From: Enterococcus mundtii
GTDB taxonomy: Bacteria > Bacillota > Bacilli > Lactobacillales > Enterococcaceae
Direction: 5' to 3'
Length of the DNA stretch: 64,000 bases
Assembly (NCBI RefSeq): GCF_002947535.1
Contig: NZ_PUAP01000009.1
Span: 1 to 64,000 of the forward strand
Position numbers and translations under genes: made by a program. The first letter of the stretch is position 1. Each line of letters starts with the position of its first letter. This document shows positions 18,110-26,076 of the stretch, piece after piece. The notes beneath the pieces are model-generated. The model saw nothing but the letters and a program-made list of their open reading frames with translations, was not told where the DNA came from and searched no databases.

Positions 18110-18417
18110 ATGCCTACTATTTTTAATCTTTTTCCCAAAAATGTCAAGAGGAATTATGTACTCATTTTAATCCTGTTTGTTTTGTAAACTGGTCATTTAA
18201 ATACCAAAACTGTTATGTTTAAATTTGAGAACAATTTTCAAATTACACGATTAGAATAAAATAGCTTACGGGACATTCGTCCTCTCGCACCATCTACAAC
18301 CGAAGTAACCTATTCGAAAAATAAGGCGTCATCCACAAAATTTGAAGAACATTTTTCGTGGATGGCGCCTTATTTCTAGAGGCTGTACACTTGTGTCACA
18401 ACCTCATGATATGGCAA
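18110..18417. other. Intergenic, about 310 bases
   Basis: Holds the presumed tRNA promoter on the minus strand and a strong terminator for the TetR gene (18319-18375). No gene seen. Confidence 0.5.
18319..18375 (-). terminator. Terminator after the TetR gene
   Basis: Long stem AAATAAGGCGTCATCCAC / GTGGATGGCGCCTTATTT with a T-rich tract on the minus strand, about 40 bases past the stop. Confidence 0.8.
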
Positions 18418-18984
18418 TTAGCGTATTTTTTCTGGATTTTCAATTGCAAGTACGGAATCGACCGTCGTTTTGATGATCGAGATGATTTGCTCTTCTGTAG
18501 GATGCATGATACTAGAAGACATCAATGAAGCGATACCAGTGATAGTTACCCAAGTACCAGTATGCAGTGCATCAATATATTCTTCCGATAAATCTTTATA
18601 GCGTGCGTCCTCTTTTAATAACTTGCGGAAATAATTATAAGAAAAATCATGCATCTTTTGACCATTTCCATGCTCATCGATATATAAAGCCATATAAAGG
18701 CTATGGTTTTTCTTAGCGAAATAAATATAATTCAATCCTAAATCGATGATTTTATCTCCTGTACGCTCAACAGGAAACACTTCTTCTTCTAGCTGTTGGA
18801 AGATAACATCTAATAGTGTATTTTTTAAATCTTCCATATTTTTGAACTCTAAGTAGATCGGTTGGGTAGATATCCCCATCTTCTTCGCGATATTTCGTGC
18901 AGTGAAACCTTTAAATCCTTCTTTAGCAACAACTTCGTATGCAGCTTTCAGAATTTGATCCTTCGTATAGACTTTTCTTCTCAT
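18418..18984 (-). CDS. TetR-family transcriptional regulator
   Basis: A 188-residue regulator. The N-terminal helix-turn-helix (ILKAAYEVVAKEGFKGFTARNIAKKMGISTQPIYLEFKN, residues about 9-48) is typical TetR/AcrR; the C-terminal ligand domain is not diagnostic. ATG at 18984 follows GGGGGAG; an upstream GTG lies within that ribosome site. It is divergent from the DUF1576 operon 255 bases away, so that operon is the likely target; no clear inverted-repeat operator was found in the AT-rich gap. Confidence 0.9.
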   Translation of the reverse strand: MRRKVYTKDQILKAAYEVVAKEGFKGFTARNIAKKMGISTQPIYLEFKNMEDLKNTLLDVIFQQLEEEVFPVERTGDKIIDLGLNYIYFAKKNHSLYMALYIDEHGNGQKMHDFSYNYFRKLLKEDARYKDLSEEYIDALHTGTWVTITGIASLMSSSIMHPTEEQIISIIKTTVDSVLAIENPEKIR

Positions 18985-19181
18985 TATAAACTCCCCCACT
19001 TCATGCTACAGTCTCTGTTCTTTTTATTTTAACCGATATTAGTCAATTTTTGCAAATAATATACCTAAATTGTTATATTTTAAAGCATATATGTGTTTTT
19101 TATTGATTTTTTCAATTTTCTAAATATTTTTTTACCTAATTTGTTTCCCCTTACAATTTTTGATTTTGTGTTGAATTTAAG

Positions 19182-19210
19182 TTGACCAAAAGTTTTCTTT
19201 CAAGTTATAG
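19182..19210 (+). promoter_or_regulatory. Promoter of the DUF1576 operon
   Basis: TTGACC (19182-19187), 17-base spacer, TTATAG (19205-19210), 28 bases ahead of the start codon. Confidence 0.6.
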
Positions 19211-19238
19211 TTAAATAAAAAGGAAAAGAAGGTGTGTA

Positions 19239-20573
19239 ATGAAGAATAAAAGCGACGTTATTTATATTCATCCTAAAAAAAGAATTATTTCTCAAAGAAA
19301 AAACTATTTTTACCTTATTTTTTCAGGATTGTTTTTTTTGATTATTGGCTTGCTCAGCGATTCTTTGACAAACAATCTTGTTGGCCTAATGGTCATCATG
19401 ACCTCCCCAAGTAATCTCTTGACTGATTATATTGCTTTAGGTGGATTTGGAAGCGCATTTATGAATGTCGGTCTTCTTACATTATCTTCTGTTTTACTAG
19501 CCTATCGCCATAAAGTCATGTTGAATGGTGCGATGTTTGCTTCCATTTTGACCGTCGCAGGTTTTTCTTTCTTTGGAAAAAATCTATACAATTCCATTTC
19601 GATCATCCTCGGTGTTTATTTATATGCTCATTTTATGCACAAACCATTTTCTCAATATGTAATGATCGGCTTATTTGGTAGTGCACTCTCACCTGTCGTC
19701 AGCTATATTACGTTCGGGATGGGTTTACCAATCCTTCAAGGTGCTTTTTTAGGTAATCTAGCCGGTTTGATCGTCGGCTTTTTATTGCCGATCCTAGCTG
19801 TTCAGACGCTGACCTTTCATCGTGGTTTTACACTTTACAATATCGGTTTTACTTCAGGTTTGATTGCTATGTTGGTAACAGGTATCCTTCGGCAATTCAG
19901 TTATTCGATCGAAGTGCATTCGATTCTTTCGACTGATTACCACCATGAATTGACTTGGATCATTTTTTTATTCTTTTTATCAACTGCTGTTTGTGGCTTC
20001 TTCTTTAATGCATTCAAATTGAAAGGATTACGTGAGATCTTTGAGTCTTCTGGAAAACTTACAACGGATTTCATCGGTACTTCAGGTATTGGCGCAACGT
20101 TGATCAATATGGGCTTGGTTGGCTTGTTATTGATGTCTTACGTCTTGCTGATCGGTGGTGTGCTAAATGGACCTGTGGTGGGAGGAATCATCTCAGTGGC
20201 TGGTTTCAGCTCATTTGGAAGTCATGTTAAAAATTGTTTTCCGATTTTGATTGGTATCTACATTGCCTCAATATTAGGAACGATGCATGATATGACCCAA
20301 ACGACCATGCTCGTAGCAGCGATTTTCGGTACAGGGCTTGCCCCCATCAGTGGATTTTATGGAGGCATTTATGGAGTGATTGCAGGCTTTTTACATATTA
20401 CTCTTGTCCATAATCTCAGTACCTTGCATGGGGGATTGAATCTATATAATAGTGGGTTTTCAACGGGATTTATTGCTGGTATACTAGTGCCTATCCTAGA
20501 AAATTTTACGTTTACCGGGAAGGGAAAGAACGCACATGGAAATGGAAAAAGAACTATCAAAGAGGATCATTGA
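19239..20573 (+). CDS. DUF1576 polytopic membrane protein with internal duplication
   Basis: A 444-residue protein with about ten or more membrane helices. Two homologous halves are visible: LNG...VAGFSFFG at 95-113 matches LNG...VAGFSSFG at 309-327, and HRGFTLYNIGFTSGLIA (194-210) matches HGGLNLYNSGFSTGFIA (397-413). Such two-fold repeats with conserved Gly/Asn/Phe segments are typical of channels and secondary transporters. DUF1576 is my family recollection; no substrate is known to me. Start has AGAAGGTG upstream. It overlaps the next gene by 38 bases and is divergent from a TetR gene. Confidence 0.82.
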   Translation: MKNKSDVIYIHPKKRIISQRKNYFYLIFSGLFFLIIGLLSDSLTNNLVGLMVIMTSPSNLLTDYIALGGFGSAFMNVGLLTLSSVLLAYRHKVMLNGAMFASILTVAGFSFFGKNLYNSISIILGVYLYAHFMHKPFSQYVMIGLFGSALSPVVSYITFGMGLPILQGAFLGNLAGLIVGFLLPILAVQTLTFHRGFTLYNIGFTSGLIAMLVTGILRQFSYSIEVHSILSTDYHHELTWIIFLFFLSTAVCGFFFNAFKLKGLREIFESSGKLTTDFIGTSGIGATLINMGLVGLLLMSYVLLIGGVLNGPVVGGIISVAGFSSFGSHVKNCFPILIGIYIASILGTMHDMTQTTMLVAAIFGTGLAPISGFYGGIYGVIAGFLHITLVHNLSTLHGGLNLYNSGFSTGFIAGILVPILENFTFTGKGKNAHGNGKRTIKEDH

Positions 20574-20877
20574 TGAATTTCTCACGTATTTTTACGAACA
20601 CGAGATCAAGGAGATTCGTATTGGATTAGAATATACAGATGAAGGACTGTACATCGAATTCCAAGGAACAACGAAAAATCCGCCAAAAGATCTGAATACA
20701 TTGGCATCATTGTTGAATACACCTAGAGATCCTAGTATGGAAATCTATTACCACGAGTTGCTAGGTACCCCTTCTCATGGCCAAGAATCCTATCGCTTAC
20801 TTGGGAATCTGATCGATGATGTGGAAATCATGTATGATTCGCCAATTTTAAACATCAAGATTTTTCGTCGGATCTAA
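20536..20877 (+). CDS. Small acidic cytosolic protein paired with DUF1576 protein
   Basis: A 113-residue soluble protein, rich in acidic and aromatic residues, no cysteine, no signal or membrane segment. I do not recognise a domain. Its ATG lies 38 bases inside the end of the DUF1576 gene, so the two are translationally coupled and probably act together, perhaps as a regulatory or accessory subunit. Ribosome site GGGAAAG is moderate. Confidence 0.75.
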   Translation: MEMEKELSKRIIDEFLTYFYEHEIKEIRIGLEYTDEGLYIEFQGTTKNPPKDLNTLASLLNTPRDPSMEIYYHELLGTPSHGQESYRLLGNLIDDVEIMYDSPILNIKIFRRI

Positions 20878-21063
20878 CATTTCATAGATCATAAAATTAC
20901 GTAAATAAGACTCTAGATGGATGTTTTCTGTTGGCTCATCCTCTATACTTGGTTTGAACTTACAAAATTGTTTGTTGTTTCTCACTTGAAATAGTGGCGT
21001 GCAGTTACGCTTTTCAGGTAAAATACAATTATCAGATGAAAACCTTGAAGGAGTTGACTAGGG

Positions 21064-21660
21064 ATGAACGTTGCAGTATCACGTAAATTAATGAATATTA
21101 TATCGATCATCGGTATTGGTTTTTCAATTGCACTCACGATTTATTTTATTAATCTAGGCGTCTTTAAAGATTTGAACGCATTAAGAGGTCTTGTAGGTGA
21201 TTCAATCATTTTAGGACCGATAATCTTTATCTTGATCCAAATACTGCAAGTCGTTATACCGATCATTCCTGGAGGGATCAGCACCGCAGCAGGTGTCCTG
21301 ATTTTTGGTCCTTACGCTGGCTTTATCTATAATTACGTTGGCATTTGTATCGGTTCGATCATTATTTTCTTATTAGGTAGAAAATATGGAAAACCATTTA
21401 TCCTGTCGATGATCAGTGATAAAACATATGACAAATATATTGGTTGGTTAGAAAACCAAAGTCGTTTTGAAAAGCTTTTTGCGCTAGCGATCTTCTTACC
21501 AGTAGCACCAGACGATGCCTTGTGTTTAATGGCTGGCTTGACAAATATCTCAGTCAAAAAATACACGTTGATTATTTTGATCGCTAAACCCTTATCGATC
21601 TTTATGTACAGCATGGCATTGATTTATGGTGGTAACTTCCTAACTGGCTTGCTAGGATGA
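21064..21660 (+). CDS. VTT/DedA (TVP38/TMEM64) family membrane protein
   Basis: A 198-residue integral membrane protein of the VTT/SNARE-associated Golgi family. It contains the core PIIPGGISTAAGVLIFGP and, after a helix, GxxxGxxxxFLLGRKYGKP (about residues 75-118), then LPVAPDDALCLMAGL, which fits the family's re-entrant helices. Members are implicated in lipid carrier flipping and envelope integrity. ATG has GAAGGAG upstream. Monocistronic; terminator at 21681. Confidence 0.9.
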   Translation: MNVAVSRKLMNIISIIGIGFSIALTIYFINLGVFKDLNALRGLVGDSIILGPIIFILIQILQVVIPIIPGGISTAAGVLIFGPYAGFIYNYVGICIGSIIIFLLGRKYGKPFILSMISDKTYDKYIGWLENQSRFEKLFALAIFLPVAPDDALCLMAGLTNISVKKYTLIILIAKPLSIFMYSMALIYGGNFLTGLLG

Positions 21661-21680
21661 TTTCTTAATAGATACACTGT

Positions 21681-21719
21681 GAGTACTGCAATGAAAGATT
21701 CCTGCAGTACTCCTTTTTT
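21681..21719 (+). terminator. Terminator after the VTT gene
   Basis: GAGTACTGCA (21681-21690)/TGCAGTACTC (21703-21712) followed by a T run. Confidence 0.85.
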
Positions 21720-21759
21720 ATGCTTTTTTGCGCTATAATGTTAGGAGTAGGTGATAATA

Positions 21760-23562
21760 ATGATCGTTTATTTAAAACGAAGTTTAGGAAATGCTTGGGA
21801 CTTCCTGAAAGGAACACAAGCTTATTTTCGTGATGTAGTTCTGATGCATGGGTTTATTTTGTTTATTTGTTTACCTTTGCTTGGTAGTATGACACGTTTG
21901 ATTTTACATCGTGGGTCGATCGATTATCTTTCAACGGATAATATCCCCACACTGATTTCGCAGCACCCAGGAGTTTTCTTCTCCTTGATTGCTGTCTTGT
22001 TGTTGATTTTGCTCTTAGTCTATTTTGAGTTTACTTTTTTGCTAATGAGTGTTTATTTCATCAAAAAACAAGAACCAATTTCATTAAAACAATTACTGCA
22101 ATTGACGATACGACAAATAAAAAAAGTTCGCCCGATGATTTTTTTATTTTTCTTAGCTTACTTTTTTTTGATTTTACCGATCAGTGGTTTAAGCTTTAAT
22201 TCAGACTTGCTTTCTAAAATAAAAATCCCTGCATTTATTATGGATTTTATCTTTACTAACCGCTGGATCTTCGTAAGTTCTTTTCTACTTGTCTATGTCT
22301 TCCTGGGTTATATCGGGATTCGTTTGATTTTTGCATTACCCGAAATGATTTTAAGAGATCGCCCATTTCGTGAAGCGATCCGTGAAAGTTGGCGTTTGAC
22401 CAAAGCACGTTTTTTTGCGATCTCAGGTCAATTTTTAGTGATCAGTGGTACGATTTTATTGATTTCAACAATCAGTTACTTGGCGATCTTGTCAGGTCAG
22501 ATCTTTGTTGAGGAATACTTCTCTGACTATTCCTTGATCAGTGCTGTTTTTGCCATGACCCTCTTACAAGGCATTCTTTTGTTCAATATCGTGATGTCCA
22601 CCGTCGGAATCTTCTATGTCATTGTAGACTTTATGGACGATGAAGGCTTCTTACCAGAAATTCCCAGCTGGTTCTCTTCACAAGAAGTGCCCAAAAAACA
22701 CTCTGCTCTAAAAAATACTGGATTTACTTTATTTGCTGTTTTCTTCGGTGTAGGTGTTTGTATTTATAATATGAATTACCTGACGTCTGCTTCTGAAACA
22801 AAACCCCTAACGATTTCCCATCGTGGGGTTAGCTTAGGAAACAGCGCACAAAATACGATTGCTGCATTAGAAAAGACGAGCAAAGATTATCATCCAGATT
22901 ATGTAGAAATGGACATCCAGGAAACAAAAGATGGTCAATTCGTGGTCATGCATGATTTCAACTTAAGGAATTTGACCGGAGTCAATAAAGCACCGCAAGA
23001 CCTAACGCTAGAAGAATTGGAAAAATTGACTGTTACTGAAAATGGTACCAAAGAGCCTTTGGTTTCATTCGATACGTATTTAAAACGAGCAAATGAATTG
23101 AACCAGAAATTGTTGATCGAAATCAAAACGACTAGAAAAGATTCGGATGATTTAGTCAAAAACTTTGTTAAAAAATATGAAGAAAATATTTTAACACATG
23201 GACATATTTTACAAAGTTTGACTTACCAAACAGTTTCAGATCTAAAAGCTGAAAACCCTAATTTTTATGTTGGCTACATTTTGCCTTTCAATCTAGTTGG
23301 CCCTCCAGTAACACCTGCAGACTTCTTGACCATGGAGTACAGTACGATCAATCGTAACTTCATTGATTCTGCCCATCAGGATGGCAAGAAAGTCTATGTA
23401 TGGACACCTAATGATTCAGACGATATGAGCCGGATGATGTTTTATGGTGTAGATGGTATCATTACAGATGATATGAAAGCATTGAATGATACGGTCAAAG
23501 AGTCAGAAGGAGAAATCACTTACTCAGACAAGTTATTAAACTTTGTTCTAGGAGTTGGTTAA
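21760..23562 (+). CDS. Membrane-anchored glycerophosphodiester phosphodiesterase
   Basis: A 600-residue protein in two parts. Residues 1 to about 340 hold six or so membrane helices (the 'GPDPase_memb' domain); residues about 345-590 form a GDPD TIM barrel with the catalytic segments ISHRGVSLGNSAQNT, EMDIQETKDGQFVVMHD and LLIEIKT. It should cleave glycerophosphodiesters, such as glycerophosphoglycerol from lipids or teichoic acids, outside or at the membrane. I preferred ATG 21760 (MIVYLKRS) with GGTGA five bases upstream to the GTG at 21751, which crowds the AGGAG. No signal peptide other than the membrane domain. Confidence 0.92.
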   Translation: MIVYLKRSLGNAWDFLKGTQAYFRDVVLMHGFILFICLPLLGSMTRLILHRGSIDYLSTDNIPTLISQHPGVFFSLIAVLLLILLLVYFEFTFLLMSVYFIKKQEPISLKQLLQLTIRQIKKVRPMIFLFFLAYFFLILPISGLSFNSDLLSKIKIPAFIMDFIFTNRWIFVSSFLLVYVFLGYIGIRLIFALPEMILRDRPFREAIRESWRLTKARFFAISGQFLVISGTILLISTISYLAILSGQIFVEEYFSDYSLISAVFAMTLLQGILLFNIVMSTVGIFYVIVDFMDDEGFLPEIPSWFSSQEVPKKHSALKNTGFTLFAVFFGVGVCIYNMNYLTSASETKPLTISHRGVSLGNSAQNTIAALEKTSKDYHPDYVEMDIQETKDGQFVVMHDFNLRNLTGVNKAPQDLTLEELEKLTVTENGTKEPLVSFDTYLKRANELNQKLLIEIKTTRKDSDDLVKNFVKKYEENILTHGHILQSLTYQTVSDLKAENPNFYVGYILPFNLVGPPVTPADFLTMEYSTINRNFIDSAHQDGKKVYVWTPNDSDDMSRMMFYGVDGIITDDMKALNDTVKESEGEITYSDKLLNFVLGVG

Positions 23563-23566
23563 TATA

Positions 23567-23618
23567 AAAACGTGTCGCTCACTATCCCACCGGATAAGTA
23601 AGCGACACGTTTTATTTA
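23567..23618. terminator. Bidirectional terminator
   Basis: AAAACGTGTCGCT (23567-23579)/AGCGACACGTTTT (23601-23613) between the phosphodiesterase gene and the facing small membrane-protein gene. Confidence 0.85.
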
Positions 23619-23620
23619 GT

Positions 23621-23731
23621 TTATCTTTGCTTTGATTCCTTAATAGCTCGAACGACTGCTAAAACAGCAGGTATAGCAGATATCACTGCTAGAAAAATGC
23701 TTAATTTACCAGAATTTTTTCTTTTTTGCAT
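23621..23731 (-). CDS. Small single-helix membrane protein
   Basis: A 36-residue peptide, MQKRKNSGKLSIFLAVISAI continuing to a basic end KESKQR: positively charged ends around one hydrophobic helix. GAAAGGGGG lies upstream of the ATG; a longer in-frame extension lacks a ribosome site. Function unknown; the architecture suits small membrane regulators or toxins but nothing more can be claimed. Confidence 0.6.
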   Translation of the reverse strand: MQKRKNSGKLSIFLAVISAIPAVLAVVRAIKESKQR

Positions 23732-23947
23732 AGCGATTCGCCCCCTTTCTTTTATTATAATGAAGTTTGCGAAATATCTCAAAGCAAGTGTTTGCTCACC
23801 GCTTCCAATTTTCACTATTTTGATTCCTTTTTTAGTATTATTTCAGTCATCCCAATCTAAAATATGACAATTTTGTTTGAACTTTATCCCCCACTGTTCG
23901 TGAGTCCAAGCTAAAAAAGAGCTACACTAGGGTCAAAGAGGTGAATA

Positions 23948-24022
23948 ATGATGGTCTATATTCAAACTGGTATATTTATTTTATTAATGATTGGATTATT
24001 GATGGGAATCTCAGAGAATTAA
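23948..24022 (+). CDS. 24-residue hydrophobic peptide
   Basis: MMVYIQTGIFILLMIGLLMG then ISEN; one membrane-spanning helix. AGAGGTG precedes the ATG at seven bases. Such short peptides in Gram-positives may be type I toxins or membrane effectors, but no antisense RNA promoter was identified. Coding status rests only on the ribosome site and composition. Confidence 0.4.
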   Translation: MMVYIQTGIFILLMIGLLMGISEN

Positions 24023-24166
24023 TTTCAAGTAAATTAACGTCAGCTATCCAATACCAATAGCACATTGATTGCCCAAATTCTAGAATGGTGCTAAACTTAA
24101 GGTGTATTCGGAAGTTTTATGAAAAATTTCATGAATACATAAATACTAATGAAAGGAGAAATATCT

Positions 24167-24316
24167 ATGACATTCACAAAAACAAGCATCAGCTATCGTG
24201 TAGCCTTTGATAGTTCAACGAATCGCTTCATGGCAATTGATGCAACGAATGAACAACACATCGCTTATGGGATCACCATTGAGCAAGCAATAAAAGCGTT
24301 ACACGAAACTAACTAA
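24167..24316 (+). CDS. 49-residue conserved-looking small protein
   Basis: MTFTKTSISYRVAFDSSTNR followed by an ordinary soluble sequence ending LHETN. AAAGGAGA lies seven bases before the ATG and a terminator follows at 24361, so it is a plausible independent transcription unit. I do not recognise the family. Confidence 0.6.
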   Translation: MTFTKTSISYRVAFDSSTNRFMAIDATNEQHIAYGITIEQAIKALHETN

Positions 24317-24360
24317 GGAGTGTTCCCTTTTCATGTCAGTTGATAATTCTATAGAGAATT

Positions 24361-24405
24361 AAAAGACGTTTTTGGCTAAACGAGCCATAGAAACGTCTTT
24401 TTTGT
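24361..24405 (+). terminator. Terminator after the 49-residue gene
   Basis: AAAAGACGTTT...GGCT and AGCC...AAACGTCTTTT pair over two stem segments, followed by T6. Confidence 0.8.
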
Positions 24406-24458
24406 TTGCTCCAAATAATAATACAATCCTAGCAGTACTTTTAAGAAAATCCTATCCA

Positions 24459-24848
24459 TCATTTTTTGTACTTTCCCTGCTCCTCTGAAAAATCACGCCA
24501 TTTTTTCAAACGTGCTTTAACAAAATCAGGTACAGGTATTCCTAGTTTCCTTAGATTTTCAATAACAGACAAGCCATAGATCGCACAATACGAAAACACC
24601 AAAGCAATAGCAATTGCTTCAAATCCTGTAATCTTTAGATAGGGATAAGCAATCAAAACAATAAGTAAAATCAACAAATATTTGATCACATCTTTAATCA
24701 AAGAACGTTTGAATCGTTTCTTTTTTCCAGTTTTCAGACAGATACCGCTTATAAAATCAATACATAGAATCAATACAAAAATCTGAATGTACACATTACT
24801 TACAAGATTTCTAAACTCATTCAATACCACAGCATTCTCTACAATCAT
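24459..24848 (-). CDS. Phage-type holin (holin 4 family), solitary
   Basis: A 129-residue membrane protein with three to four hydrophobic helices, the motif IDFISGICLK near residue 35 (typical of the toxin-secretion/phage-lysis holin_4 family), the segment LIKDVIKYLLILLIVLIAYP and a charged C-terminal tail. Holins make the lesion that releases endolysin. ATG at 24848 has GGAGGGTGAA upstream. No endolysin gene is next to it. Its promoter carries an operator like that of the XRE gene on the other side, so the phage-type repressor probably controls it. Confidence 0.82.
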   Translation of the reverse strand: MIVENAVVLNEFRNLVSNVYIQIFVLILCIDFISGICLKTGKKKRFKRSLIKDVIKYLLILLIVLIAYPYLKITGFEAIAIALVFSYCAIYGLSVIENLRKLGIPVPDFVKARLKKWRDFSEEQGKYKK

Positions 24849-24953
24849 TTGTTCACCCTCCACTTTCTATAATACTTATCCATTCTCTAACCTAAGCATC
24901 ACACACTACTTCATTGCTAATTGCCGTTCAACTATTCATCATCTTTGACACGA

Positions 24954-24971
24954 AATAACTTTTAAGCTATT
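24954..24971 (-). promoter_or_regulatory. Operator 1, on the holin-side promoter
   Basis: AATAACTTTTAAGCTATT; on the minus strand it overlaps a TATAAT -10 (24969-24974) facing the holin gene, leaving a leader of about 110 bases. Confidence 0.6.
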
Positions 24972-25065
24972 ATAAAGACAATAGAAATGAAAAGAATACG
25001 TTTTATCTTAATCTTGATCGATCGAAAGAACTTTTAAGTGACTGTATTCTTAATTTTTCGAACAA

Positions 25066-25108
25066 TTGAATCAGTGTATAAGCAAACTATAATAGCTTAA
25101 AAGCTATT
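25066..25108 (+). promoter_or_regulatory. XRE promoter with operator 2
   Basis: TTGAAT (25066-25071), 16-base spacer, TATAAT (25088-25093); the perfect palindrome AATAGCTT-AA-AAGCTATT (25091-25108) begins within the -10, as expected for autorepression. Confidence 0.65.
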
Positions 25109-25118
25109 TGTCAATTAT

Positions 25119-25136
25119 AATGACTTTTATGCTATT
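25119..25136 (+). promoter_or_regulatory. Operator 3
   Basis: AATGACTTTTATGCTATT, an imperfect copy 28 bp downstream of operator 2, possibly for cooperative binding. Confidence 0.5.
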
Positions 25137-25161
25137 TTAATATCAAGAAAGGTGGTTCCTT

Positions 25162-25524
25162 ATGACACTAGTTGCGCGAATCAAACAATTAGCAGAAGAA
25201 AAAAAAGTAACCTTTGCTGAAGTCGAACGTGCCGTAGGAATCTCTAATGGCCAGATCAGAAGATGGGATCGTGTTTCACCCAAGTCGGAAAATTTAAAAA
25301 AAGTAGCGGATTATTTTGGGGTAACAACCGATTTCCTGTTAGGGAGCAACCAAGCGCCAAAATGGGCAAATAAAGATGATTTATTTGAGTTGGACAAAAT
25401 GCTCAATTCAAATGTCAATATGGCGTATGGTGGAGAAACATTGACAGAACAAGAAAAGCAACGTGTGAAAGATGTATTGACGGGGCTTTTCTGGGAATTT
25501 CGAAAACGTGGCAAAGAGAAGTGA
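25162..25524 (+). CDS. XRE-family phage-type repressor
   Basis: A 120-residue protein with an N-terminal helix-turn-helix (about residues 5-60; VTFAEVERAVGISNGQIRRW as recognition part, then VADYFGVTTDFLLG) typical of cI-like phage and ICE repressors. The C-terminal half is charged and contains no S24 peptidase motif, so self-cleavage is not expected; removal by the ImmA protease downstream is the known alternative. AAAGGTGG ribosome site. Co-transcribed with the next gene, six bases away. Confidence 0.9.
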   Translation: MTLVARIKQLAEEKKVTFAEVERAVGISNGQIRRWDRVSPKSENLKKVADYFGVTTDFLLGSNQAPKWANKDDLFELDKMLNSNVNMAYGGETLTEQEKQRVKDVLTGLFWEFRKRGKEK

Positions 25525-25530
25525 GCATAT

Positions 25531-25959
25531 ATGGAGATGGATACTATCAAACTAGTAAGCGAACTGAAGCGTACCTATGATACCGCCAATCCTTTTGTGA
25601 TTGCTGAAAAATTAGGAATAGAAATCAGATATGTTTCTTTTCTTGATAATCCAAAAGGACAGTTTCAAGAACTATTAGGCTCCCCTATTATTTTATTGAA
25701 CAACTCACTGAAAGAATCAGAAGAACGTTTTTATATTTGTGCCCATGAACTTGGACACGCTTTGTTCCATCGAGAAATCTCTAGTTACTATGTGTCCTCT
25801 AGAAATTCAAGAAGCAAATCAGAAAGCGAAGCCAACTGCTTTGCTTCAAACTTGATCGTTTCCTTGTACAAAGAAGACACAGAAACCTATCCAAGAGAAG
25901 TGGAAGAACTGACACGACTCTACGGACTACCAGAGAGTTGTTATCGGTTTTTGATTTAA
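25531..25959 (+). CDS. ImmA/IrrE-family metallo-endopeptidase
   Basis: A 142-residue protein with the zinc-protease motif HELGH at residues 72-76 (ICAHELGHALFH) and a downstream glutamate in SESEANCFASNLIV (E100) as third ligand. ImmA proteins cleave XRE repressors of mobile elements after DNA damage or other signals; the adjacent repressor gene is the expected substrate. Stands in the usual phage/ICE order repressor-protease. Start could be ATG 25531 or 25537; no strong ribosome site distinguishes them, translational coupling is likely. Confidence 0.9.
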   Translation: MEMDTIKLVSELKRTYDTANPFVIAEKLGIEIRYVSFLDNPKGQFQELLGSPIILLNNSLKESEERFYICAHELGHALFHREISSYYVSSRNSRSKSESEANCFASNLIVSLYKEDTETYPREVEELTRLYGLPESCYRFLI

Positions 25960-25983
25960 TGGATGTACCTGTTACGTTTATTT

Positions 25984-26005
25984 AGGACTTAGTGGGGTAA
26001 GTCCT
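25984..26005 (+). repeat. Perfect hairpin after immA
   Basis: AGGACTTA and TAAGTCCT separated by six bases. No T run follows, so this is a hairpin or processing/regulatory site more than a classic terminator. Confidence 0.5.
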
Positions 26006-26076
26006 TGATAATATAAATTTGGCGACTACTACTACCTGCCGTTAAATGGGAGTAAGAAACTATCAGGAGGGCTATT

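Larger units (their letters stand above)
24849..25161. promoter_or_regulatory. Divergent control region of holin and XRE-ImmA genes
   Basis: Three related 18-bp inverted repeats: 24954-24971 (AATAACTTTTAAGCTATT), 25091-25108 (AATAGCTTAAAAGCTATT, perfect 8-base arms) and 25119-25136 (AATGACTTTTATGCTATT). The first and second each overlap a TATAAT -10, one on each strand, giving the same TATAATAGCTTAAAAG sequence in both directions. They look like operators of the XRE repressor. Confidence 0.72.

Noticed and set aside
25984-26005. Rho-independent terminator after immA
   Set aside because: Perfect hairpin but no T run; listed only as a hairpin.
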